This document shows, piece by piece, positions 46,463-57,355 of a stretch of DNA of 64,000 nucleotides. A model generated the notes under the pieces. The model did no database searches, was not told the origin of the DNA, and saw only the letters and a list, made by a program, of their open reading frames with translations. This DNA is from Asterochloris sp. CNOR1 (lineage: Eukaryota; Chlorophyta; Trebouxiophyceae; Trebouxiales; Trebouxiaceae): NCBI GenBank assembly GCA_963969365.1, contig OZ017746.1:2666001-2730000 (forward strand), given 5' to 3'. A program made the position numbers and the translations under genes. Position 1 is the first letter of the stretch; each line of letters begins with the position of its first letter.

Positions 46463-49400
46463 ATGGCGCCCACAAAAGAGAGTTTGGAGGCCATCATCAG
46501 GGCTGCAAGGCGAGAACAGCTTTGGCTGCAAATTGCACTGTTCTTGTACACAGGGGCTGCATCCCTGGCTCCAACGCTCCAGGCTCAGCTGTTGACATCA
46601 AGTCCTTCTGTGCAGGCCTACACTGACATCCAAGTATGACAGTCTGGCCTTTGCTGTCCACGCCTTCATGCTGGCAGATGGCTACAAACTGGTGGCTGTT
46701 GGTGACCATGCTGAAAGGCAGCTTGCAGGTGAGAAGTTCAGCCAGATCTTGTGGGTCTGTTCAGAGTTCCAAGGGACACCTCATCCAGACATGTGAGGCT
46801 GTGCAGAACCTGCTCCCCATGAAACGCTGAGGCCAAGTGTCGATGCGCTGCAGACAGCCGAACCCCCAAGGAGGTTGATGTTGCTGGCTGGAACAGCTCG
46901 CAGGAGAGCTTCTCGTTCCAGTATGTGGACAGCACAGGCGAGTTTGCTGTGTCTGATCCCGCCTTCCAGTCTCACTGTGCACGATGCTGATGCATTTTAT
47001 GGCCCCATGCCGCTGCTATAGCTGAGAGCAAGCAGCCAACGCAGCCATGACCGGTCTTTGCTGCACGCCGATGCAGGGTTGTGCTGAGGCTGGCCATGCT
47101 CCAGATGCTGGGGGGCCTGAGCTGCTGGTGCAATGGCTGTCCAGCCTGGGTCAGCCTGCTGGTTTGCTGGTGTAATGGCTGTCCAGCACAGATTGAAAAT
47201 GCCTGGATGTGTCTGTGCTGATGCAGGCCATGCCCAAGCTGCTGCTTCACTGCCTGTACAGCCTGGCCCATCCCGCAAGATTGTTGGTGCAATAGCTGTC
47301 TGGCATTGAGTATTACGCTTCATTGCGCTGCAGGCCGGCGCACGCCTGTGCTGGTGCAGGCTATGCCGATGGGGCCCAAGCTGCTGGTGCACTGGCTCTC
47401 CACAAGGGAGCAGACTGACCCCCAGACCCTAGAGCTGGACGTGGACCGCTACATAGCCAACATTGACACCGACGGTGAGCCCCTGGGTCTTGCTGTCCAT
47501 CAGCACTCAGTCAGGGAAGCGATTTTGCATAGTGTGTCGCTGCAGCTTGCGCGCGCCGCATGCTGCTGCACTGGCACCAGGGACCAGCCCTGCAGGGGAG
47601 TTCCTCCAGCGCCGCGACTGGCCAGCGCCGCGACTGGCCAGACTGTAGAAGCTGGCACTTCCATAAGCGATGATGGTGAGGCTGGAGTGTGATGTGTAAG
47701 GAGAACTACGATGAGGCTCTGAAGCGACGTGCTGCACTGCCTGCTGCCTGCACAGGCATGAGACGTAAGCCGCCCCTTTCATCTGTCAGCCGTGCAGACC
47801 ATGCTGACATCGCTGATGATGGTGAGTCCAGGCTGCTCTGCCAGCTGCTTTCCAACCTGTGGCAGGTAAATTGCCCGCTGCCTGCACACCATGCCAGCAG
47901 CATGCCATGTCGCAGGCAGAAGCGCCAGCTATACAGGTTCTGACTTCTCCTGACAAGGCCCTGTGCTGCCAGCAGGAGTAGCCGCAGATGCAAGTCTGCG
48001 TAGTCCTGCACGTGCAGCCCCTGAGACTGCCTGGCACTGGATCCAGTCATCTCAGGCCCTCAAGCAGATAGTCCAGGCAGAGCGCTGCACAATCTTGCAT
48101 TCTGCTGGCTGGCTTTTTAACGCGCGGCTGATGTTGGGGCTGCTGCAGTCTGCAGCAGCAGCCACCTGCCCTCTCAAAAGCCATTGACAGTCTCCCTCTG
48201 CCAACAGGCGCCTTTGTTTATGCAAACTCAGCTGAAAGCTCCAGTCATGGCTGCAGACATTGTGGCTGGCTTCCGCCACCTGGACGAGCTGTGTGAGAAG
48301 CTAAATGAGTGCTTGTATGCCACCACGGCAAAGCCGCGGACATCAGCAGAGCTGCGACAGAGCAACCGCACAGAGGGGCAGAGCTCAGGCGCTGCCAGGG
48401 GTGGCAAACAGGGGCCGGGCAGCGCCGGCCCTGCAAAGCCAGGGCCACACCCCGCAGAGGGTTCTCTGCGAGAGCCCAACTTCAGTGAGTCTGCCTTCTG
48501 CAGATGCTCTCAGGCTCAAGCCTGCCAGTTGGTCTGCTTGCTGGGAAGGCACACATGCCTCCAAGCTCCAAGACAAGGCTGCACAGCAAACCCCCCCCCC
48601 CCCCTCCCTGGCCCTAAGCTGCGACCTTATGCTGCCCTGTCCCAGGCTGCAGCTGACGATGTCGCATCCTGTGCACTGCACTCCGTGACCAGATGTGAGG
48701 GGTTGGCAGGGGCCAGCCCATGCCGCCTTTTACAGGCCCTTTGTGTGCTGCCGCTTGGTGATAAGGCATGAGCAGTGCCAGGTGGACAGCCCATGATGCT
48801 CTGCGCACCCCTTCTCTGCAGGCAGTGGGCCTGCTCCGCCGGAGGGGCGCATCCCAGCGCTGCTTGGGGATTTTGGCAGGGGCGACATGATCCCTCCGGG
48901 GCTGCCGCCGATGCCACACCTGCCGCCCGGCTCTGGGGACTTCATCCCCCCCGGCAGCGGCATGATGGTCGGCCCGGACCACCCCATGTTCAGGCAGGGC
49001 AGGTGCGCAGGCTGCTGGCAGGCATCCCCGCCGCTGCCCGCCTGACCTGCCTGCCACTAACTGCCATGGCTGGTACTGGATCTGTCTGGATGCAGTACCC
49101 CTGCCGATGTGCGGCAAGGCTCTTATGTCCAGCACATGCTCTGCTGCTGCCGCCAGATGCTGCCAGAACAGTCTGACTGCAGCAAAGCTGCCAGCAAGGT
49201 GCCCACCACACCCACCTGGTGCTCTGCTGCTGCAGGCCAAGGCCGGGCCCGGGCCTCCCCGCGCATGGTGGGGGGGTGCCCGGCATGCGCTGGGACCCCA
49301 TCGGCCCGCCCGGAACCCCAGTGAGTCCCACGCCCTTGGCCCCTGCACCCACGTCTGGTGCACCAGGTGCCGTTTACTACTGGTGGCAGTGTCAGGGTCA

Positions 49401-49631
49401 CAACCCATGCAGGAACCCCTTTCCTGGCCTGCGGAACTCTTGCTGCATGAGCAAGCCAGAGATGTCATGTCTGGTTGTCGTTTGCACGTCGCCCTGGCAT
49501 AACCATGCTGCATCGCTTTGCAGGGCTTCCTGCCAGATGACCTGCAGCGCCCTCCCCCTCCGGGCCAGGTGCATCCAGACCTTGCTCCTCGTGGGTTCCG
49601 TGGCCCTGACTGGGACAGCATGTACGGGTGA
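46463..49631 (+). CDS. PI31: Proteasome inhibitor/regulator PI31
   Basis: Eight exons (46463-46509, 46616-46728, 46854-46937, 47334-47474, 48257-48484, 48822-49002, 49236-49320, 49524-49631) sum to 328 residues with every phase consistent. N-terminal FP domain: MAPTKESLEAIIRAARPTLT, SKYDSLAFAVHAFMLADGYK, VDVAGWNSSQESFSFQYVDS, TGRRTPVLVQAMPMGPKLLV, GFRHLDELCEKLNECL. The C-terminal half is Gly/Pro-rich: GRGDMIPPGLPPMP, VPGMRWDPIGPPGTP, GFLPDDLQRPPPPG, ending GPDWDSMYG. The terminal M-Y-G fits the hydrophobic-Tyr-any (HbYX) motif by which PI31 docks on the 20S proteasome. Introns 1 and 3 have GC donors. Intron 3 contains decayed copies of exon 4. An additional small exon in the long intron 4 (47475-48256) cannot be excluded. 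Confidence 0.93.
46510..46615 (+). other. GC-AG intron (PI31 intron 1)
   Basis: Exon 1 ends AGGGCTGCAAG; the intron starts GCGAGA and ends GTGCAG. The phase-2 join gives RAARPTLTSKYDSLAF, as in the family. No in-phase GT donor nearby. Confidence 0.85.
46938..47333 (+). other. GC-AG intron (PI31 intron 3)
   Basis: Exon 3 ends GACAGCACAG; the intron starts GCGAGT and ends CTGCAG. The phase-1 join gives DSTGRRTPVLVQAM. The intron also contains the PI31 exon-4 echoes. Confidence 0.8.
47081..47403. repeat. Exon-edge echo array in PI31 intron 3
   Basis: Exon 4 (47345-47403, with core AAGCTGCTGGTGCACTGGCT) has decayed copies upstream in its intron at 47081-47144, 47157-47187, 47211-47262 and 47281-47305. 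Confidence 0.78.
47606..47641. repeat. 16-bp tandem duplication in PI31 intron 4
   Basis: Two identical adjacent copies of CAGCGCCGCGACTGGC. Confidence 0.8.
48591..48604. repeat. Run of 14 C in PI31 intron 5
   Basis: Homopolymer tract within the intron between 48485 and 48821. Its length may be variable or miscalled. Confidence 0.9.
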
Positions 49632-50087
49632 CAGTAGCAGTGTACGCATCGGCCTTCCTTTGTATGCATCACACTCAGACTTCCTCTGGCATCCAATCAC
49701 TGCTCTGCCACGTCTTCCCGCACCCTTGCGGACTGACACCATGAAGTTCGAGACTGGAATGACAACGCCTCCAATGACAACCCAGCCGCACCTGCCTTGC
49801 CTTGTTTGCGCTCCCCAATCAACACCCTGCAGAAGCCCCTCTACTCCCCACTCAGCATGTCATGGCTTCTGAGCTCCGACCCTCTGAGTCTTGTCAATCA
49901 TGCACCATGTTACACGGCATATATCCATACCAGCATGCATTTGTGAGCAGAAGACAGCAAAGTCATGGAGGGTCTGGGCTGTGTCACATGTCACAGGGCA
50001 CCTGCACATCCTCAGCTGGCCAGCTCCCACATACGCAAGTGCACAGACTGGAATCACACGAGGGCTGCTTGAGCACAGCCAGCCTGC
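49632..50087. other. Convergent region PI31 / pyruvate kinase
   Basis: No gene recognised. It holds the 3' UTRs. Confidence 0.45.
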
Positions 50088-53000
50088 TCATTTCTCACGG
50101 TCACCAGAAAATCGTGAAGGTATTGCTGTACGTTTGGGGCTGAGCTCTACCTCAGGAGAGATCACAGATGTTGCACCACCAGTGAAGGAGGGCTGTGAAC
50201 TGAAGCTGGCCCCTCCCTCTCCAGCAAACTTCAGGAAGTCAGCATGGGACCCTGCAAGGACATGTGGCTTGCCTTGCTGCATCACTTTCTGGCCAGGACA
50301 TTAACAGGCCCTTCTAAACATATAGGCCAAGACACACAGCTGTGTAGCAGGCACGCTTTGTTGGCCAAGCTCATTGTGACCACTTTGTCTAGGGCTGTTG
50401 CCACTCATCACTCCAAGGCGCCCAATGAGTCCAGCGATGAGCACAGTGAGCTACCTGTGCGCTGCCCCATGCCCTTGCCCTGACTGTCCATGGTAACCAC
50501 TTTCAGAACCAAGTTCCCTCCCATGCTCAAGACACAGACTATGTGAGCGCTGGCCTTGCAGAACCCCTTGCTGGCTGCCGCCTTCACAGCCTCCTGCAGG
50601 TACCACAGATAGCTGTCAGGTTGCGCTGTGAGCACTGGTCCCACATACTGGCGCTGGGCCAGCCGGTGAGTCCAGCAAAAGCGCTGGGCCAGCCTGTGAG
50701 TCCAGGGACATGAGCAAGCGAGGGACATGGACGTCCATGTGTGCAGGCAGCAGCAGGAAGAACGGCAGAGGCTGACCTCCAGCATGACATCACTGTTGCC
50801 GGGCACTGGCGCCGCCAGCATCGGAATGACACCTGCATGGGCGCAACTCTGCTCAGCGCAAGCTCCTTTCATGGGTGTGCTGTTTAAAAGGCACAAAAGG
50901 CATGTACTGCAGCCACCACAACCAGAGGTCAAGGTAAAATGTTGCACAGCCAGCGCCTGCCCCGCGTGACAGTGCACGCTTGCGCGAAGCTGCGGCCGCT
51001 CAGGCCCACAATGCAAACAAGCAGCAGGCATGCAGTGCAGCCGCAGATCTGCAGGACTGCAGGTAGCAAAGCCATGCACAGCAGGCATGCATTGCAGCTC
51101 GATAGCAGGCAGCACCCCCCACCCCGCATGATGAGGCACTGCCGCGCCAGGCTGCGACCGCTCAGGTCCCAGCTCAGAGAGTTGCTCTTCAGCGTGGGTA
51201 CAACCAGCGTGACAATGGGCATGGTTGGGCGGTACTTGGCAATCAGGCTGGCCGTGCGCCCCGAGTTGGCATACACAATGATCAAGCCGGCCTGCAGGGT
51301 CAGGGCTGGGGGCATCTACAGGACACAACATACATGGCAGGCCGCGGTGGCACTCAAGCCTGGCTAGGCTTGGCCAACAGGCACGATTTGGAGGAGCCCA
51401 GCATGCAGCAGCCAGGCAGAACAAGCAGTAGGGGCTTGTCTGGGATCCAGCACCTCCTGCTCGTGCGGCTGGGTGGCATGTCAGCAGCTCACTTGAATCT
51501 TTTCAGCGCAGCGCACTGCCGTTGAGGCAATGCTCTCGACCTTGTTCATCCAGCGGTCAGCATTCAGAGTCCTCGGTACTGCCGCTGCAGGCAGTCCAGC
51601 AGCAGTGAAAACCCAACCCTTCACAGGCATGACAACGAGAGGCACTTCAGATGCTTGCAGCACACTTCTGCAGACTGCAAATTGTGGCTCTGAAGCCCTG
51701 CGCTCCATTGGGAGGACTGTCGTTCAGCACGGCAGGCAGTGCTTGCCAGGAGCAGATTGCAGCAGGGTGACGACCATGGGCAGCAGTGCATGTGGAATGC
51801 CTCACCTCCTGCCTGGGCCTTTTTAAGTTGCTGCTCGCTGAAGGCACGGGGGATGGAGCCAAAACTGCTGACCTTGGGCATGCCCAGGCGCTCATAGGAA
51901 GCTGACTGGGAGTGCACAGGGCCAGAGGGTCGTACACCTGCAGCAGGAAAGGACCTACTGATGCCCCAACTGCCACCTTAGGTGCTGCCGGCTAAACCCA
52001 CTGCTGTGGCACATGTGCCTGCAGCACCATCTTAGCAGGTCCTGGTGTTCAGCTTGGCTTGCATCAGGCTCAACCTGACAGCTGCAGGAGGGCAGACCAC
52101 AAGCCTCAAATGCCACTGCACTGTTGGGCCGCCTCAGGCGCCTGCACACCAACCTCTGTCAGCCCGGGGGGGGAGCTGCCCAGTCTGGCCTGTGGCTTCC
52201 AGCTCCTGGCTGGCACGGGACTCCCGAGCCAGAGGGGACACGGCCCCTCCACCGCCTGCCGCTGGCGTGCTGCGAGGGGGCAGGGGGGCATCACTGCGCG
52301 GGGGGCGGAGCGAGGGGCCTGCAGGCACCAAGGGACCAGAATCCCTGCTCAAGCAAGCGCGGGGTCGAGCCTGCTGCAGGCCACCCTGCGACGGCGCTGA
52401 CAGCCGTGAGCAATGCAGGTATGAGGTTGAGAGGCTCCAGCCTCCTGACACTGGAGAGATCAGGCCAAGTGCGGCACCAGTCCGCCGGCCCAGCGAAGGA
52501 CACAGTGACGCCCCTGCCACAGCGCCAGAGTACCCCAGCCGCTGGGCATGTGTCAGCGCACTTGCCTGGCGGCTCGCTGTCCAGCTTCAGCAGGTCGTCC
52601 TGGCTGCCCATGTCGATGTCATCTTGCTGCATCCGGCCAAGCAGCACTCACGACTCAGGTTTTGTGAGGCACTGCCCAGCACACAGCACCAAGGTGATGC
52701 AGTATGCTCCTAGACACAGCCAGCCCAGGGGCACATGCAGCTCTAAGCGCAAGATGTTGTGCAGGAGCACAGTGCCACTCAAGGCACCGCCAATCTGCAA
52801 CTTGGTGCTGGCTGTCCAGGTGATAGGCAACAGGCTGACGCAGGCATGCGCATCTGACAAAAGCGTCATGCAGCGGGCACGCCCAAGCACGCTTGCTACA
52901 GGCTGCTTGCCTCTCAGCTCACCAGCAACTCAGCATGCAGCCAGGCCCTTGTGGCAATGCTCGACCAGCAGCCAACGGCCCTCAGCCGAAAGCTGTTGAC

Positions 53001-56000
53001 AGTTACCATCCAGACTCTGGCTGCTCAACAACCAGGCTGCTGGGAGCCTGGCTTACCGCCATGGAGTCTGCCATCAGCCACTCGAAGTGCGCATCGTGGT
53101 TGTACACCAGCTCCGCCTGGCGGCAGATGTTGAGCACCGTCTTCACGGTCAGCACTGGGTATTTCCCCCGCAGGGTCTCCGCCCCCAGCATGACCCCGTC
53201 CACACTGTCCAGCACCAGATTGGCCACATCAGTGGCCTCAGCCCTGCAGACGGGGAGGAGGGTGAGCTGAGCTGCAGGGGCCACCAAGCGTGGGTGTACA
53301 GGGCGGCCACACATGTGGGGCAAGCCGGAAGCCTCAGCCTTGCAGCCTGAGCTCATTGTTGAAGGGCTCATTGAGACTGCTGCCTGAGAGGGATGGCAGC
53401 TGCCTGAGCCTCATCAGCCAGCCAGCACTCATGATTGGCCACCTCTCTGGCCTCAGGACTGCAGCAGTGCCGCAGGTTCGACTTGCAGTCCATAGAGCCT
53501 TTGCTTGTTGCAGGCAGCAAGGGACCAACCTTGCAGGCCACCAAGTGCAGCGCCTGTGGGCTCAGCACTGCAGGTAGGTGGGTGGTACTCTTGTTGGGTG
53601 TGCAGGAGGGCAGCACGGGCAGACGCCTGCTCCTGGTTACAGGCAGAAAGCCCTAGCCCCACAGCATTGCTGGTTGCTTTGTCACTATACAGCGTGACAC
53701 AAACAAGGTAGCGATATCAGAAAGTACAGCATCAGCAGGGGCTGCAGCTGTGCAGGTGGGGCAGGCAGAGAAGGCCCCTGTAACAAGACCTACAAGGTAC
53801 AGCATTCATATCACAAGGTCACGGATCGTAGCTATCTGGCCCCTGCATGTCACCTCTCCCCTCTCAGCACACAGTTGGCTGAAGCAGCAAACTGCAAGCC
53901 TGGCCAGCCGCATGCTCATTGCCCCAGCACCACATTGCTGCCAAGTCTGCCAGGCCTGTGCAGACCTCAGGGGCTGCCGGCACTGCCATCAACCTGTCAT
54001 CATGCAACCACACCCACATGAGCCTGGGGCGTGTACTCTTGCCATCTCCAGACCAGCAGAGAGCACCATGCCGGTGCACAGGGGCAGTGCCTGACCTGGT
54101 GGGCCGTGGCGCTGAGACCATCGTGTCCACCAGGCGCGTGACGATGCAGGGCTTGCCCAGCAGGTTGCAGCGGCTGATGCAGCTCTTCTGAACGAGGGCC
54201 ATCTTCTCAGGGACCACGTCCAGCCCCAGGTTGCCGCGGCTGAAAATGACGCCATCCGCTTGCAGGCAGATGGCCTCAAAGTTGAGCAGGGCCACGCGGT
54301 TCTCGACCTGCAGAAGCCCGCAGGGCAGAGGGTGGCGTGGGCTGCGGCTAGAAGGGGAGGGCATCACCTGACAAGCATTATGCTGACATGTATCGTGCTG
54401 ACGGGTGTCGTGCGACAGGCGTTGTTCCAACAGGCACGTTGTGACAGGCAGTCTGTGACATCCAGATGAGCAACAGGTTGGGGGATGTTTGACACCCTGG
54501 GGTGCATCGTAGGGCATGCCAGGCGGGCTCATGCATCACAGGGCACTCCACAAGCCAGAAATTGACGGTGCTGCATCCGGTGCATGGCAGTATGGCCACC
54601 TCTTGCAGAGAGGTTTCACAGCCTACCTTGGCCAAGATCTTGGTCTGCTCTAGGCTGAGCTTGTCCAGGAAGTCCCTGCATAGCAGCACCGCATTGCTGC
54701 ATCTGGTGCAGTCGAGCTCAAACTGTGCCATAGGCTGCTGCTGCCGATGCTGCAAGCATGCGAGGCTCTTCAGTAAGCGTCAGGGCCAGGCGCATTGTGG
54801 CGGGGGCTTGTGCGCCAGCCAGTGGCCCAAAGATGTCTGCAGTGGACGCAGGCCTGCTGTGGCGGCTGCCCCTTTGCAGCCTACCATACTCCAGCAGTGT
54901 CTGCGCTCGCAGCACATAGCACACAAGTGGCCCAACTGCTGTGGCGGCCCCCAGACTGCAGCCTGCAGGCGTCCGCTTGGCATCTGCTCTTGCACAGGGC
55001 AGTCCTGCTTTGGCGGCTGTGAGAGGGCAGCATGCAAGGTGGCAGGGTGCCAAGAGCTTGAGGGTGCCTTGAGTTGATGCGACGCACTAGCCCTGCTCGG
55101 AGCATCAGCTCGGTCTGAGCTTTGACCATGTGCACAAGTGCCTGGCACCGGACTTCCCCACCTCATGTCCTCCACGTCCTGCCCATCTTTGGTGAAGGTG
55201 AGGGAGATGAAGTCGATCTCATGCTCCTCTGCAATGCTGCGGATGGCGGCCACATCATGCTCGCTCAGCAGGGGCAGGTCAGCCTGAATGTTGCTGATCT
55301 GCAGGGAGGGCACAAAGTTAACTGCAGCCGCTGCATCTCCAGCTCATGCACCAGGGCTGGTGTGCAGGGCAGCAACAGAAGGTCTCTCACATGGACATCT
55401 AACCCTCATGCTGCGACGTGCAGCATTGTAACAGCGCACTGCTGGCACAACTGCCGCTTGCGAAGGCAGCATGTCAACTTGTCTGCCCCCTCACCTGTTC
55501 GCTGTCACTGGAGTGGATGACGGTGAGCAGGCCGTCCAGCATGGCATCGTTCTGGGCCTCGCACACAACATTCTCGCCCTTCACAGACCTGTGCGCGGGT
55601 CACGGGTGTCACACATGCTGCCGTAGCCCCCATGCAGGAGCTCACTCGGTGCTCTGCGTACCTGACTTCCAGAAACAGGGAGGACTCATCCGCGCCATTT
55701 GCAAGGTACCTGAAGCAGGATAGGCTCAGGTGCTTCACTTGCTTCACTGTGCAGGTGGCTGCAACAGGGTATGCTTCCCTTTGGCCACCCCCCAGCGGTC
55801 TTCACGCAAAGAGGTACAGGTGCCAGCATGCCGACCCGGATGATGTCAAGTGCAGCTGTGCGTGAGGCTCACTGGTGCTCCAGCGGGCCGTTCACAACTT
55901 CACCAAGTACAGCAGGAGCATCAGAGCACTCGCCTGCCCACAAAGACAGTGTCGCCGGGGGACACCATGGTGTGGAAGTTGGGATACGTGATGGGGAGGC

Positions 56001-57165
56001 AGCTGCTGGACGCCTGAGCTGTAGGGCTGGTAGTCACAGTCACCTCTGCACCCTTCTTGATGGCAAACCCCTGCAGGGACACCGCTGCATGCTTTGCATT
56101 GGTCTCGCCGTCATACCACAGAAGGTGCACAGGCTCGCTTCCGTGCTAGCATGCTGCAGCCACAAGCATCCGTTTCCCAGGCACACACAGCTGCGGCAGC
56201 TGCCTGAGCGGGGGGGGGAGGGAGGGAGAGGGCAGCCCTGGCATCTCACTGCCCCACCCCCTTTGTGCTGCTGGCTGGCGGCGCAGGCACCGCCTGCCTT
56301 GCAGCGTGCAGCACCACCAACCAGGTCCTGTACAGACGCTGCAGACAAGGCAGGCCCTGCTCCACCTGCTCATGCACGGGCCACCCGTCCTCGCTGAGGG
56401 TGTAGGTCCGCCGAATCATGAGCTCCCGCCCCAGGGTGTCCACCAGCACTGCGCACAGGCGCCGTGTCCGCCTCACAGCCTGCTCCAAATTGCGCAGGGA
56501 CTGCTTGTGATACTCCACAGGGCCCCACTGCAGGGCAGTTCCTCCAGACTGAGTGCTCATGTGAAGGCTTGCACCTAGAAGAGGCAGTGCCGCTGCTGGT
56601 AAGCATCTGCAGATGCCAGCTCGCTGCAGCCGCAAGTTTTGTGCAAACACCAGCTTCAGCAACTAGGCATCATCTTACAGCTCATGCGCTGCAAGCTCTA
56701 GTTGGGTATGTGCATGCACTCCTGCAAGCTCCGGGTCTACATAGACACAGCAGGCTGAGTGCAGCAGGACGCTGCTGAAGGCTAGTCCAGTGAGTGTCAC
56801 CGTGAGATCAATTCTGGCGCAGGACATCCCAGCCTCCAGCAGGGCTATCATATCATCCACCTCATGGCATGCCGGGCCCAGGGTGACAATCACTGCAGCA
56901 GACGAGAGCCTACTGTATTGGGGTCGGCAGCAGCTGCAGGTGCTTCTGAAGCAGGCAACCAGATTGGGCAAGCCTTCATGCAGGAAACAGCAAGATCTGC
57001 GCAATCACATGACACATCATTACAAGTCAGCCAGGACTGGGGAGGCTCACCTTTGGTTCCAGCAATGTGTGCTGCAGGCTCTGCTGGCTCCAAAATGCTC
57101 GGCAAGTTGCCGTGAGGGACCCAGTGAGTCTTCGCCTTCACTGCACTGGCCCTCAATGCCGGCAT
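50088..57165 (-). CDS. Pyruvate kinase, plant cytosolic type
   Basis: Exons from right: MPALRASAVKAKTHWVPHGN...IAGTK (57053-57165), VIVTLGPACHEVDDMIALLE with AGMSCARIDLT, WGPVEYHKQSLRNLEQAVRR with RRLCAVLVDTLGRELMIRR, GFAIKKGAEVTVTTSP...DTVFVG, YLANGADESSLFLEV, SVKGENVVCEAQNDAMLDGL, ISNIQADLPLLSEHDVAAIR with EIDFISLTF, DFLDKLSLEQTKILAK, VENRVALLNFEAICLQADGV with FSRGNLGLDVVPEKMALVQK, RAEATDVANLVLDSVDGVML, VESIASTAVRCAEKIQ, AGLIIVYANSGRTASLIAKY, GVIPMLAAPVPGNSDVMLE, and QYVGPVLTAQPDSYLWYLQE to VLKVVTMDSQGKGMGQRT. The catalytic Lys (AKVEN) is present, and RGNLG is normal for plant cytosolic enzymes. It makes pyruvate and ATP in glycolysis. There is a Ser/Pro-rich insertion in the C-domain (51850-52650). 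The last exon (to 50088) is phase-consistent but unconserved. Confidence 0.93.
50651..50705. repeat. 30-bp-period duplication of a pyruvate kinase splice acceptor
   Basis: Two copies, 50651-50675 and 50681-50705, differ at one base in 25. On the minus strand each ends GGCTGGCCCAG then CGC, so the acceptor of the QYVGPVL exon is present twice, 30 bp apart and in frame. Confidence 0.8.
50961..51166. repeat. Exon-edge echo in pyruvate kinase intron (LSGRSLARQ exon)
   Basis: The exon end coding DLSGRSLARQCLIMRG (51127-51166) recurs as a decayed copy at 50961-51005, reading GLSGRSFAQACTVTRG, 162 bp into the following intron. A second pair (51024-51041 and 51081-51098) lies between them. Confidence 0.8.
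53217..53573. repeat. Exon-edge echoes in pyruvate kinase intron (RAEATDVAN exon)
   Basis: The exon start with acceptor (53217-53249) is echoed upstream in its intron at 53430-53464 (about 27 of 32 bases the same), 53328-53345 and, weakly, 53537-53573. Confidence 0.75.
54368..54460. repeat. Degenerate ~15-bp tandem repeat in pyruvate kinase intron
   Basis: Variants of a unit like CACGACACCCGTCAG repeat about six times on the minus strand, between the VENRVAL and LDKLSLEQ exons. Confidence 0.65.
55710..55933 (-). other. GC-AG intron (pyruvate kinase)
   Basis: The exon ends GTCTTTGTGGGCAG and the intron starts GCGAGT; the next exon starts GTACCTTGC. The phase-2 join gives VFVGRYLANGADESS, the plant pattern. 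The GT a few bases on is out of phase. Confidence 0.85.
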
Positions 57166-57355
57166 GATGCAGGTTGAGTCAATCCAGCAGCATGCGGTTA
57201 TCGGCCGAGTTCAGAAAAGGATTTAGAGTTCCCTCAGTCAAACGTGTCTGTGGCACCGCCATAGCCAGCTTGTAGAGCCTTCCAACAGCAGTCGGCACGC
57301 AAGTTTGCTGGTATGCGCTCTTTGAACATCAGTTGACCTGACGTTAGCCACCAGC
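57166..57355. promoter_or_regulatory. Divergent promoter region pyruvate kinase / ankyrin gene
   Basis: 190 bp between start codons. No motif identified. Confidence 0.35.

Noticed and set aside
54368-54460. Possible CRISPR-like array
   Set aside because: Short degenerate 15-bp repeats without unique spacers, inside a eukaryotic intron.
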